Shown: one piece after another, positions 1 through 6,866 of the stretch
How the letters are laid out: the number at the start of each line of letters is the position of its first letter
How positions within the stretch are numbered: the stretch's first letter is position 1
Source of the DNA: a bacterium
GTDB lineage: Bacteria > Elusimicrobiota > Elusimicrobia > Elusimicrobiales > UBA9959
Direction of reading: 5' to 3'
DNA length: 14,231 nt
Assembly: GCA_021812825.1 (NCBI GenBank)
Contig: JAKAMO010000072.1
Span: 1 to 14,231, forward strand
Notes under the pieces: model-generated
The model's input: only the letters and a program-made list of their open reading frames with translations
Told to the model about the DNA's origin: nothing
Database searches by the model: none
Translations under genes and position numbers: made by a program

Positions 1-191
1 GCGAGCAGGGCGAGATACTCGGTCCGGTGGTACCGCAGGGTCAGGAAAGGCGTAAGTTCCACAGCGAATACTACCTGATCAAGGCCGGCTCTGAGCGCAC
101 GGCGGCCGCCTGCCTGAAGAAGGCTATGGACCTCCCCAGGCGCCCCGGCGTCAAATATTTCATAGAGGCCGACCCGTACGGCTTCCAGTGA
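1..191 (+). CDS. priA: Primosomal protein N' (PriA helicase), C-terminal end only
   Basis: Only the last 62 residues lie in the window, in frame from base 3 to the TGA at 189-191. PriA is the 3'-5' DNA helicase that reloads the replisome at stalled forks. The fragment fits the PriA C-terminal domain: a near-start 'EILGPV' (the LGP turn that precedes the last beta element in PriA), then 'YYLIKAGS', and an ending 'VKYFIEADPYGF', which resembles the usual terminal 'DVDP' strand. The helicase motifs and zinc-binding cysteines would lie upstream of the window. It is followed after 43 bases by tyrS on the same strand. The call rests on a short tail, so a different protein with a similar C-terminus cannot be excluded. 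Confidence 0.68.
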   Translation, partial: EQGEILGPVVPQGQERRKFHSEYYLIKAGSERTAAACLKKAMDLPRRPGVKYFIEADPYGFQ

Positions 192-221
192 GCCCGAATG
201 GCGGCGCCCGAATAAAAATAA

Positions 222-227
222 TACAAT
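222..227 (+). promoter_or_regulatory. Candidate -10 box for tyrS, placing the transcript start close to the start codon
   Basis: The 43-base gap between priA and tyrS turns AT-rich at 211-229 and contains TACAAT, one mismatch from TATAAT. There is no good -35 hexamer at the usual distance. A start about seven bases downstream would fall at or beside the tyrS ATG, and no Shine-Dalgarno of normal strength or spacing is present. The promoter is inferred from sequence only. Confidence 0.35.
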
Positions 228-234
228 TACGGAT

Positions 235-1407
235 ATGAATACCGATGAGCTCCTGAAGGACATTACACGCGGCGCGGTCGACGTCGTAAGCAGGGAGGAG
301 CTGGCCAAGAAGCTCTCCTCCGGCAAGAAGCTGCGCGTGAAGCTCGGCGTGGACCCCACCAGCAGGGACCTCCATCTGGGCCACAGCGTGGTGCTGGACA
401 AGCTGCGCAGGTTCCAGGAGCTGGGGCACACCGCGGTGCTCATAATAGGCGATTTCACCGCCCAGGTCGGCGACCCGTCCGGCAAGGACTCCACCCGCCC
501 GGTCCTCGACCACGACACCGTCGCCGCCAACGCCAGGACCTACACGGAGCAGGCCTTCAAGGTCCTGGACCCGGACAGGACGGAGATCCGCTTCAACACG
601 GAATGGCTGAAGCCCTTCTTCGCGAGTCCGGCCTCCGGAGTTTCCGACTTCATAAACTGCGCCAAGAACATCACTATCTCCCGCCTGCTCGAGCGCGAGG
701 ACTTCCGCGCGCGCATGAAGGCGGGCAGCCCTATCAGCCTGCTCGAGATCCTTTACCCTCTGCTGCAGGGCTACGACTCGGTGGCCGTGAAGGCGGATAT
801 CGAGCTGGGCGGGCAGGACCAGATCTTCAATCTGCTCGTAGGACGCGACCTCCAGAAGATAAACGCCCAGGAGGCGCAGGTCGTGATGACGATGCCTCTG
901 CTCGTCGGGACCGACGGCGAGAAGAAGATGTCCAAGTCCTACGGCAACTACGTCGCGCTGAACGACGTTCCCAACGACATGTTCGGCAAGCTGATGTCCC
1001 TTTCCGACGCGCTGATGTACTCCTACTACGAGCTGCTGACCTCCGAGGACCTGCCCGCCGTGAAGGCCGGGCACCCGATGGAGGCCAAGAAGAAGCTGGC
1101 CGGGCTCATCACCGCGCGCTACCACGGAGCGGAACAGGCCCAGGCCGCCCGCGCCCACTTCGAGCAGGTCTTCTCCCGCAAGGAGCTGCCGGAGGACATG
1201 GAGGTCTTCCGCGCGGAGAAGCCGGGCAAGCTCTCCTACCTGATGGTAGCCGCAGGGCTCGCCAAGGGCATGAACGAGGCCAGGCGGCTGATATCGCAGG
1301 GCGCCGTCAGGATAGACGGCGAGAAGGTCGCCGACGACCTGACCTTCGAGCCCAGGGACTGCGTCCTGCAGGTTGGCCGCCGCCAGTTCCGCAAGATAGA
1401 GAAGTGA
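235..1407 (+). CDS. tyrS: Tyrosyl-tRNA synthetase (class I, TyrZ-like)
   Basis: This enzyme charges tRNA-Tyr with tyrosine in the cytosol. At 390 aa it has the expected length and order: a Rossmann catalytic core with the HIGH-type motif HLGH at residues 47-50, the 'IGDFTAQVGDPSG' segment at about 71-83, GGQDQ at about 192-196, the KMSKS loop at 231-235, and an S4-like RNA-binding domain over roughly the last 60 residues ('ARRLISQGAVRIDGEKV'). The start is supported by a natural N-terminus about 46 residues before HLGH, as in the TyrZ-like branch. The ribosome site is weak: only GGA directly before the ATG. The fecR-like gene follows after nine bases, so the two are probably cotranscribed. 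No T-box leader fits in the short upstream gap. Confidence 0.97.
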   Translation: MNTDELLKDITRGAVDVVSREELAKKLSSGKKLRVKLGVDPTSRDLHLGHSVVLDKLRRFQELGHTAVLIIGDFTAQVGDPSGKDSTRPVLDHDTVAANARTYTEQAFKVLDPDRTEIRFNTEWLKPFFASPASGVSDFINCAKNITISRLLEREDFRARMKAGSPISLLEILYPLLQGYDSVAVKADIELGGQDQIFNLLVGRDLQKINAQEAQVVMTMPLLVGTDGEKKMSKSYGNYVALNDVPNDMFGKLMSLSDALMYSYYELLTSEDLPAVKAGHPMEAKKKLAGLITARYHGAEQAQAARAHFEQVFSRKELPEDMEVFRAEKPGKLSYLMVAAGLAKGMNEARRLISQGAVRIDGEKVADDLTFEPRDCVLQVGRRQFRKIEK

Positions 1408-1409
1408 CC

Positions 1410-1414
1410 GGAGG
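1410..1414 (+). promoter_or_regulatory. Shine-Dalgarno GGAGG that selects the second ATG of the FecR-domain gene
   Basis: GGAGG lies just after the tyrS stop. It is two bases from the ATG at 1417, which is too close, and eight bases from the ATG at 1423, which is normal spacing. The second ATG is therefore preferred. Confidence 0.55.
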
Positions 1415-1422
1415 CCATGACG

Positions 1423-2304
1423 ATGTTATCCCTTAAGATTTCAGCCGTCTGCCTGCTCCTTTCGCTGCCCGCCGCCGCGCAGGACGCGACCCAGACCGAG
1501 GAGCAGTACAAGAAGATGATGGAGCAGATGATGAAGTCCGGGAACAACTATTCCCAGTCCCGGACCCAGTCCTGGGACGCCAGGCTGAAGCCCGTGTCCG
1601 GCTCCGTGATGATAAAGCCCTCAGGAGCGGAGGAATGGTCGAAGGCTGACGTTGAGACGCCTCTGGACCCTGACGACGAGATCAAGACGGCATCGGACGG
1701 CCAGGCAGAGGTCTACCTGGACGACAAGGGCGTCATCTTCCTTGACCGCAATACCGAGCTTACGGTCTCCTCGCTCGAGCAGCAGGACGCGTCGCTTTCC
1801 CTGAAAGCCGGCTCGCTGGTGGCGAAGATAAAGCACTTCCTGAACGAGAAGTTCAAGTTCGCCGTGCGCACGCCGTCGGCTGTCTGCGCAGTGCGCGGTA
1901 CCGAGTTCGCGGTGGAGTACTCGCAGCTTTCCGGCGAGGCGGCGGCAGCCGTATACGACGAGGGCCGGGTAGAGGTCAGCGTTACCGGAGAGCCCGGCAA
2001 GGACCCGCAGCAGTTCACGCTGGAGAAGAACACCGAACTGGTAGTGGACCCGTCCCGCAAGCGCTTCCACCCGGAGAAGATCTTCCGCATGGGCAGGCAC
2101 CGCGGTACGCTAGGGCAGGTGCGCAAGCGTCTCTCGGCGCTTAAGGGCTGGAAGCCGCTCTCGCCGCAGAAAAGGGCCGTCCTCCGCGAACGCGCCCTCA
2201 AGCGCGAAGTGATACGCCGCCAGCTCAACAGGAAGCCCGCCTCCAAGGCGCGGAAGGCCGTTAAGAAACGCGTGAAGGGCCGCTCGAAGAGCGGCACGCG
2301 CTAG
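1423..2304 (+). CDS. Secreted FecR-domain protein with a basic C-terminal tail
   Basis: The product is about 293 aa from the preferred ATG at 1423; an in-frame ATG at 1417 adds two residues. It opens with a signal peptide (hydrophobic 'ISAVCLLLSLPAAAQ', likely cut near the AAA-Q). A Gln/Met-rich linker follows, then a FecR-type domain at about residues 50-200. That domain includes the hallmark 'TPSAVCAVRGTEF', where FecR proteins carry a TPxAxxxVRGTxF-like strand. The last 70 or so residues are strongly Lys/Arg-rich, suggesting contact with an anionic polymer or surface. In iron-uptake systems FecR relays a periplasmic signal to a sigma factor. Here there is no sigma factor or TonB receptor nearby, and no membrane helix besides the signal. 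A structural or envelope role is therefore as likely as signalling. The exact function is unknown. Confidence 0.8.
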   Translation: MLSLKISAVCLLLSLPAAAQDATQTEEQYKKMMEQMMKSGNNYSQSRTQSWDARLKPVSGSVMIKPSGAEEWSKADVETPLDPDDEIKTASDGQAEVYLDDKGVIFLDRNTELTVSSLEQQDASLSLKAGSLVAKIKHFLNEKFKFAVRTPSAVCAVRGTEFAVEYSQLSGEAAAAVYDEGRVEVSVTGEPGKDPQQFTLEKNTELVVDPSRKRFHPEKIFRMGRHRGTLGQVRKRLSALKGWKPLSPQKRAVLRERALKREVIRRQLNRKPASKARKAVKKRVKGRSKSGTR

Positions 2305-2313
2305 GAGCGCCGC

Positions 2314-2871
2314 TTGCGCCTTTTCGTCTCCACCACTTTCGACCGCGACTTCACCGAAGGCCTGGCGGCGGCCGCGGACTACGCCCGCGCCAACTCCGGC
2401 CAGGGCGCGGTGAAGTGGGTAGCGCCGGAGAACTTTCACCTGACCTACGCCTTCCTCGGCGACCTCGGGGAGAAGGCCGCCGCGGCGGCCGCTGAGGCTG
2501 TAAAGTCCGCCGCGGAAGGCCAGCGCGCTTTCGACATCACGACCGGGGCGATAGGTATGTTCCCCTCCGCCCGGCGCCCTTCCGTGATCTGGGTCGGAGT
2601 CGATCAGGGGGCGCTGGAGCTCAGGGCGCTGGCCGCCAGGCTGGCGGAGTTCCTGGCGGCCTCCGGCATCATGTTCGAGAACCGTTTCGAACCGCACATA
2701 ACCGTGGGCCGGGTTAAAGGGCCGCTTCCAGAGGGCTTCTCCAGGCGCGTGACCGGGTACTCTCCCTCGCGCCGCGGCCGCAGCCGCGTCGCCTCTGTCG
2801 AGCTTACGCGCAGCGAGCTGACCCCCGAGGGGCCTGTCTACACGAGGATGACATCGGTGAACCTGCTATGA
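2314..2871 (+). CDS. thpR: RNA 2',3'-cyclic phosphodiesterase (2H family, LigT-like)
   Basis: This 185-aa cytosolic enzyme of the 2H phosphoesterase fold opens 2',3'-cyclic phosphates, for example on tRNA-half ends, to 2'-phosphates. Both catalytic H-x-T motifs are present: HLT at residues 42-44 in 'FHLTYAFLGD', and HIT at 128-130 in 'FEPHITVGR'. The length is that of the family. The start is a TTG at 2314, chosen because AGGAG at 2303-2307 overlaps the preceding stop at ideal spacing and because the natural N-terminus 'MRLFVSTTF' begins there. Its TGA overlaps the mltG start as ATGA, so the two are translationally coupled. The in vivo substrate is not known for most members, and ligase activity is not implied. 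Confidence 0.9.
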   Translation: MRLFVSTTFDRDFTEGLAAAADYARANSGQGAVKWVAPENFHLTYAFLGDLGEKAAAAAAEAVKSAAEGQRAFDITTGAIGMFPSARRPSVIWVGVDQGALELRALAARLAEFLAASGIMFENRFEPHITVGRVKGPLPEGFSRRVTGYSPSRRGRSRVASVELTRSELTPEGPVYTRMTSVNLL

Positions 2872-3815
2872 AGAAGCTGAAGACCGCCTTGCTTATCCTC
2901 TCGCCGCTGCTGCTGGCCCTCTCGCTCTATTTCTTCTGGCCGGGGCGCCCGGTACAGGTGGTGATACCCGAGGGCGCCGGTGCCGGCGCCGTGGCGTCCC
3001 AGCTCAGGCAGGAGGGCGTCATCCTCAGCGCCACCTGGTTCAAGGCCCTGGTGAAGCTTACCGGCACCGGCAAGAAGATGATGCCGGGCGAATACTCCCT
3101 GAGGACGATGATGTCCGCCGAGGAGGCGCTCTGGGTGATCACGCACAACACCTACGTCAGCGACGTCAGAGTGGTGATCCCGGAAGGCTGGCGGATGGAG
3201 CAGGTAGCCGAGCGCCTGGAGGCTAACGGCATAACGCCGGCGGACAAGTTCCTGGAGCTCGCCCGCGCGCAGAAGATGGAGGGCTACCTTTTCCCCTCCA
3301 CCTACCGTCTGCGCAAAAATACCCCCCCACAGGAAGTCATTAATTTGCTAAAATCTGAATTCGACCGGCAGATGTCGCCGTTGTTCTCTAAAGTATTTCC
3401 GGACCAGCTGGACGCCAGAAAGGCCCTGATCATCGCCTCTATAGTCGAGAGGGAGGCCGTTGACGACAGCGAGCGGCCGCTGATAGCGGCCGTATACATC
3501 AACAGGTACCGGAAGAAGATGCCGCTGGAAGCGGACCCCACTACCCAGTACGCGCTGGGCTACTGGAAAAAGGCCCTGACCTACAAGGACCTTAAGTACA
3601 AGTCCCCGTACAATACCTACGTGGTGGGCGGCCTGCCGCCTGGCCCCATATGCAGCCCGGGGTACAAGTCGGTGGCGGCCGTGATGTCCCCCGCCAACCT
3701 GGACGCGCTGTACTTCGTGGCCGACGGACGCGGGAAGCATATCTTCAACTCCAGCTTCAAGGAGCACCTCAAGGCCAAGAAGCGAGTGGAGAGAGCGGCG
3801 AGAGAGAACAAGTAA
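2868..3815 (+). CDS. mltG: Endolytic peptidoglycan transglycosylase MltG (YceG family)
   Basis: MltG cuts nascent glycan strands at the inner membrane and is thought to set their length. The 315-aa protein has one N-terminal membrane anchor ('ALLILSPLLLALSLYFFW', about residues 7-24), a LysM-like portion at about 100-155 ending in 'GYLFPSTYRL', and the YceG catalytic part. The catalytic Glu lies in 'IASIVEREAV' (about 189-198), and 'YNTYVVGGLPPGPICSPG' (248-265) is the family signature. The gene starts inside thpR (ATGA overlap). It contains a locally AT-rich stretch near 3316-3360 and a run of seven C at 3322-3328, but the reading frame stays intact. tRNA-Ala begins eight bases after the stop and has no promoter of its own that I can see, so the two are probably transcribed together. 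Confidence 0.95.
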   Translation: MKKLKTALLILSPLLLALSLYFFWPGRPVQVVIPEGAGAGAVASQLRQEGVILSATWFKALVKLTGTGKKMMPGEYSLRTMMSAEEALWVITHNTYVSDVRVVIPEGWRMEQVAERLEANGITPADKFLELARAQKMEGYLFPSTYRLRKNTPPQEVINLLKSEFDRQMSPLFSKVFPDQLDARKALIIASIVEREAVDDSERPLIAAVYINRYRKKMPLEADPTTQYALGYWKKALTYKDLKYKSPYNTYVVGGLPPGPICSPGYKSVAAVMSPANLDALYFVADGRGKHIFNSSFKEHLKAKKRVERAARENK

Positions 3816-3823
3816 CCGATCTA

Positions 3824-3935
<112 letters not shown>

Positions 3936-3942
3936 GGTCCCC

Positions 3943-3981
3943 GGGATGGATGTCCTGAGTTTCGTTGGGAACGAGGCGCTA
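3943..3981 (-). repeat. Degenerate antisense copy of part of tRNA-Ala
   Basis: Read on the minus strand this resembles the tRNA from its D-arm/anticodon region towards its 3' end. TCGTTGGGAACGAGGCGCT at about 3962-3980 matches the reverse complement of the tRNA anticodon arm at 18 of 19 positions. GATGGATGT at 3945-3953 is close to the reverse complement of the acceptor end, with most of the T arm missing. Because the anticodon arm is itself nearly palindromic, a sense copy is possible but fits worse. Confidence 0.5.
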
Positions 3982-4020
3982 AGCTTCCGGCGGTCGCAAC
4001 GAGGTGAGGGCCGGCGAAGA

Positions 4021-4042
4021 GCGGAGCATAATTATGCTCCGC
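4021..4042. repeat. Perfect 22-bp palindrome A
   Basis: The half-site is GCGGAGCATAA and the second half is its exact reverse complement, with no spacer. It matches palindrome B (4211-4232) at 16 of 22 positions, and all six differences are symmetric so that pairing is kept. Downstream it is followed by GT, CCG and GCCCGC, similar to the flank of palindrome B. Confidence 0.85.
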
Positions 4043-4043
4043 G

Positions 4044-4062
4044 TCCGGCCCGCAAGGGCGGA
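4044..4062. repeat. Hairpin with GCAA tetraloop
   Basis: GCCC (4048-4051) pairs with GGGC (4056-4059) around GCAA, and TCC (4044-4046) pairs with GGA (4060-4062), leaving G4047 bulged. GNRA-type loops are stable in RNA, which would fit a transcribed structure. Confidence 0.5.
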
Positions 4063-4089
4063 GGCGGTTGCCTGCGTAGCGCAACCGCC
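4063..4089. repeat. 9-bp perfect hairpin
   Basis: GGCGGTTGC (4063-4071) pairs with GCAACCGCC (4081-4089) around a nine-base loop. It abuts the hairpin before it, so 4021-4089 is almost entirely paired sequence. Confidence 0.6.
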
Positions 4090-4101
4090 GAGCCGGGGTC
4101 G

Positions 4102-4127
4102 CGGAAAACCGCTATGCGGTTTATCCG
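4102..4127. repeat. 11-bp hairpin with a TAT loop
   Basis: CGGA plus AAACCGC (4102-4112) pairs with GCGGTTT (4116-4122) and TCCG (4124-4127) around a three-base TAT loop, with one bulged A at 4123. It ends five bases before the duplicated tRNA 3' end. Confidence 0.6.
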
Positions 4128-4131
4128 TGGC

Positions 4132-4196
<65 letters not shown>

Positions 4197-4198
4197 CC

Positions 4199-4209
4199 GG
4201 TGGACGTGA
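4199..4209 (-). repeat. Antisense copy of the tRNA-Ala acceptor end
   Basis: GGTGGACGTGA is the exact reverse complement of 4151-4161 and 3888-3898, the acceptor strand of tRNA-Ala. It encloses the second terminator in an outer inverted repeat. Confidence 0.65.
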
Positions 4210-4210
4210 A

Positions 4211-4232
4211 GCGGGACATGATCATGTCCCGC
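4211..4232. repeat. Perfect 22-bp palindrome B
   Basis: The half-site is GCGGGACATGA and the second half is its exact reverse complement. An alternative fold pairs AAGCGGG (4209-4215) with CCCGCTT (4236-4242), followed by TT. That fold excludes the palindrome and would look like a weak terminator upstream of the gene at 4304. Whether it regulates that gene cannot be judged from sequence alone. Confidence 0.85.
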
Positions 4233-4269
4233 GTGCCCGCTTTTCCCGCATATCTTCTCGAATAAATTG

Positions 4270-4300
4270 TAAAATTTAGAAGAGGCCGATGTAAGGAGAA
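4270..4300 (+). promoter_or_regulatory. Candidate -10 box and ribosome site for the gene at 4304
   Basis: TAAAAT at 4270-4275 sits in a sharply AT-rich stretch (4258-4280). AAGGAGAA at 4293-4300 is a strong Shine-Dalgarno close to the ATG. No convincing -35 box is seen. This would give the 4304-asnS pair its own start, separate from the tRNA region. Confidence 0.5.
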
Positions 4301-4303
4301 CCT

Positions 4304-4831
4304 ATGGCAGAATATTTCCCGCTGAAAGAGAAGACGCGTTTCGAGTACAAGTTCACCAGCACCGAGTTCGACGGCACCGCCCGCGTCTTCATCGACATCC
4401 TGTCCGTCAAGAAGAAGGCCGCCAAGACAGTGGCCGAGGCCAGGATGATCTTCGAGCTGCGCGATTCCCATACCACCCAGTACCTGATAACTCGCGACGC
4501 GAAGTGGCTGACCACCGCCGACGGCGTCATAATCGGCGGCCGCCGCGAGTTCCCCCTGCCGCAGAAAGAGGGCGCCAAGTGGGACGAATATCCGGACTCC
4601 AGCGAGATAATCTCCCTCTCCGACAAGGTCTCCATCAAGGCCGGCAAGTTCGCCAAGTGCATGAAGGTGGTCACGATGCTCGGCGGCGGGGACGCCGGCA
4701 AATCGGTGCGCTACTACGCCCCGGGCGTCGGCTATATACTCGAGGAGTACAACGGAGAGGATAAGACCTGCGAGCTGGAGCTGGTAGCCGTTTCGCAGGT
4801 CCCGGAGGAGAAGAAGAAGGGCAGGAAATAA
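4304..4831 (+). CDS. Conserved-looking cytosolic protein of unknown function
   Basis: This 175-aa protein has no signal peptide and no membrane helix. It looks like mostly beta strands, ending in a charged tail (EEKKKGRK). Two segments recall beta-rich families of the DUF3108/TapB kind: 'SIKAGKFAKCMKV' (110-122; compare a V-P-A-G-x-F-x-x-C-x-x-V pattern) and 'YYAPGVGYILEEY' (137-149; compare a Y-x-A-P-G-V-G-x-x pattern). Those relatives are usually exported and this one appears not to be, so the resemblance is fold-level at best. The ATG is fixed by a strong AAGGAGAA. asnS starts 18 bases after its stop, so the two are likely cotranscribed. I do not assign a function. Confidence 0.8.
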   Translation: MAEYFPLKEKTRFEYKFTSTEFDGTARVFIDILSVKKKAAKTVAEARMIFELRDSHTTQYLITRDAKWLTTADGVIIGGRREFPLPQKEGAKWDEYPDSSEIISLSDKVSIKAGKFAKCMKVVTMLGGGDAGKSVRYYAPGVGYILEEYNGEDKTCELELVAVSQVPEEKKKGRK

Positions 4832-4849
4832 CCCCTTACTGGAGCGGAC

Positions 4850-6247
4850 ATGGCATCACCGACTATAAAAGAGCTTCTGCAGGGAGAACCGCGCGCCGGC
4901 GCGGCCGCCCGCGGCTGGATAAAGACCCGCCGCGACTCCAAGACCCATTCCTTCGCCGAGCTCAACGACGGCTCTTGCCGCGAGAGCCTGCAGGTGGTGC
5001 TCTCTCCGGAGAACGGGGATTTCTCGGCGGTGCTTCCGCAGCTTACCACCGGGACCGCGGTGGAGATAAAAGGCGACCTGGTGGCCTCTCCCGGCTCCGG
5101 CCAGAAGGTGGAGCTCAGGGCAAAAGCTGTCAAGATCTACGGCCCCTGCGACCCGGAGAAATACCCGATACAGAAGAAGAAGACCTCCGACGAGTTCCTG
5201 CGCACCGTGGCGCATCTCCGTCCGCGCACCAACAAGTACGCGGCCATGCTGCGCGTCCGCGCCGAACTCGCGCATGCCGTGCACGACTACTTCCGGAGCA
5301 ACGGCTTCACTTACGTTCACACCCCCCTCTTCACCGCGTCTGATTGCGAGGGGGCCGGCCAGATGTTCACGGCCACCGCGTTCGACCTCACCCGGCTCAA
5401 GGACGTCCCTAAGACCGAGGCAGGGGAGATAGATTTTTCCAAGGACCTCTTCGGCAAGAAGGTCGGCCTGAGCGTTTCCGGCCAGATGGAGGGCGAGGCC
5501 CTGGCCCTGGCGCTGGGCAAGATCTACACGTTCGGTCCGTCGTTCCGAGCCGAAAATTCCAATACCTACCGCCATTGCGCCGAGTTCTGGCAGATAGAGC
5601 CGGAGATGGCCTTCTACGAGCTTGAGGACGATATGGACCTGGCCGAGGACTTCGTGCAGTCCATAACCAGGGCCGTTATAGAGAAATGTCCTTCCGACCT
5701 GGAGCTGTTCGCGAAGTTCGTGGAGCCGGCGCTGATGGACAACCTGAAGAACATCACCGGCAACAGGTTCGAGCGCCTGCATTACTCGGACGCGGTGAAG
5801 ATACTGGAGCCGGAGAACGGCCGTTTCGAGCTCAAGGTGAAATGGGGCGTCGACCTGGCCAGCGAGCACGAGCGCTTCCTGGTCGAGAACTATTTCAAGA
5901 AACCGGTGATGATGCACAACAAGCCGAAAGAGGTGGCCGCCTTCTATATGAAGCTGGACGACGACGGCAGGACCGTCCGCGGTATGGACGTGCTGGTGCC
6001 GCGTATCGGCGAGATCATCGGCGCCAGCGAGCGCGAGAACAGACTGGACGTCCTCGAGGCCCGTATGCGCGAGCTGAGGATGAAGGTGGACGACTATCAG
6101 TGGTTCCTGGACCTTAGGCGCTTCGGATCCGTGCCGCATTCCGGCTTCGGGATGGGCTTCGAGCGCATGATGATGCTGATAACCGGCATCTCCAACATCC
6201 GCGACGTGACCGCCTTCCCGCGAGTTCCCGGCTACGCCGAGTTCTGA
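4850..6247 (+). CDS. asnS: Asparaginyl-tRNA synthetase (class II)
   Basis: This enzyme charges tRNA-Asn directly with asparagine. At 465 aa it has the normal bacterial length. The N-terminal OB-fold anticodon-binding domain includes 'RGWIKTRRDSKTHSF' (about 21-35). Motif 1 is around 128-160, motif 2 is 'FRAENSNTYRHCAEFWQIEPE' split across about 232-252, and motif 3 'GFGMGFERMMMLITG' is at 432-446 with the ATP-binding Arg at 439. The AsnRS-type 'CEGAGQMF' and 'LSVSGQMEGE' segments separate it from AspRS. GGAG at 4841-4844 gives good spacing to the ATG. Isoleucine codons are 10 ATA, 8 ATC and 0 ATT, which is odd for GC-rich DNA. A strong terminator follows. Confidence 0.97.
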   Translation: MASPTIKELLQGEPRAGAAARGWIKTRRDSKTHSFAELNDGSCRESLQVVLSPENGDFSAVLPQLTTGTAVEIKGDLVASPGSGQKVELRAKAVKIYGPCDPEKYPIQKKKTSDEFLRTVAHLRPRTNKYAAMLRVRAELAHAVHDYFRSNGFTYVHTPLFTASDCEGAGQMFTATAFDLTRLKDVPKTEAGEIDFSKDLFGKKVGLSVSGQMEGEALALALGKIYTFGPSFRAENSNTYRHCAEFWQIEPEMAFYELEDDMDLAEDFVQSITRAVIEKCPSDLELFAKFVEPALMDNLKNITGNRFERLHYSDAVKILEPENGRFELKVKWGVDLASEHERFLVENYFKKPVMMHNKPKEVAAFYMKLDDDGRTVRGMDVLVPRIGEIIGASERENRLDVLEARMRELRMKVDDYQWFLDLRRFGSVPHSGFGMGFERMMMLITGISNIRDVTAFPRVPGYAEF

Positions 6248-6267
6248 ACCGGCGGAAAGCGGCAGTG

Positions 6268-6296
6268 AAGGCCGGGGCTGTCCCCGGCCTTTCGCT
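6268..6296. terminator. Intrinsic terminator between convergent genes
   Basis: A perfect 10-bp stem (AAGGCCGGGG at 6268-6277; right arm 6282-6291) with loop CTGT is followed by TCGCTTTT on the plus strand. It ends the asnS transcript. On the minus strand the stem is the same but the T tract is poor, so it may serve the convergent gene less well. Confidence 0.8.
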
Positions 6297-6297
6297 T

Positions 6298-6852
6298 TTA
6301 TCCCTGTCCGGAGGCCGCGCCGAGGCCGCGCAGCTGCTGTTCCACGGCCCTGGAGATGCGGAGGTTCTCGCCGTAATCGGCGAGCATGAAGAACAGCAGC
6401 GGCTTTGAGACGACGGTGACCAGCGTCGGACCTTCAGGCGTCCCCTCAAGGCGCACGCCGACGCTGCTGCCGAACGTGGCCAGGTCTATGGGCGTGTGCG
6501 CGGCCAGCCTGCCGGCGGCCGGGTCGCTCTCGGTTATCACGCAGCGTAGCGGCCCCTTTAGGAAGCTGGAGGCGGCCGCGAAAAGGCGGTCTCTGCCAAG
6601 CGGGCTTTCGAAGCTGCGCGACTGCCTGACGGAGTAAATGTCCCTGCCGGTCTCTCCGGCCGCGGCTTTCCTCGCCTTGACCACGTGCAGCGTTCCCATT
6701 ATCAGCGACAGCGCCGTGGCGAATACGATCGCGTTGGCTATGGCTTCCGCCAGGGCGCGTCTTGCCGGCATGATGTTCAGGGCCGGGAAAAATATCCCCA
6801 GGAAGAAAACTATCCCGGTGACGACGAATATTTTGGCGTAGTATTTCAGCAT
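6298..6852 (-). CDS. Membrane protein of unknown function with two N-terminal helices
   Basis: This 184-aa protein has two hydrophobic segments near the N-terminus (about residues 7-27 and 36-57). A soluble domain of about 115 residues follows (70-184), probably in the cytoplasm. The soluble part contains 'GSSVGVRLEGTPEGPTLVTVVSKP' in two runs (128-151) and 'DYGENLRISRAVEQQL' (159-174). I see a pattern of alternating strands ending in D-x-G-x-N-x-x-x-I in it, but no named family. GGAGG (on the minus strand, 6861-6857) lies four bases before the ATG. It converges on asnS and diverges from the HD-domain gene. No enzymatic motif is visible. Confidence 0.75.
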   Translation of the reverse strand: MLKYYAKIFVVTGIVFFLGIFFPALNIMPARRALAEAIANAIVFATALSLIMGTLHVVKARKAAAGETGRDIYSVRQSRSFESPLGRDRLFAAASSFLKGPLRCVITESDPAAGRLAAHTPIDLATFGSSVGVRLEGTPEGPTLVTVVSKPLLFFMLADYGENLRISRAVEQQLRGLGAASGQG

Positions 6853-6866
6853 TCCGCCTCCGGGAG

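Noticed and set aside
192..234. T-box riboswitch before tyrS (and likewise before asnS)
   Set aside because: The gaps are 43 and 18 bases, too short for a T-box leader, and no T-box core sequence is present.
3322..3354. C7 tract as a phase-variation switch, and an internal promoter (TGCTAAAAT at 3346-3354) in mltG
   Set aside because: A single run of seven C in an intact frame of a housekeeping gene is weak evidence for slippage. The extended -10 lacks a -35 and lies about 470 bases from the next gene.
4856..6139. Long minus-strand open frame opposite asnS, and similar long frames opposite tyrS and others
   Set aside because: These are by-products of GC-rich codon use on the opposite strand. 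The plus-strand proteins carry complete family motifs, while the antisense translations show none.
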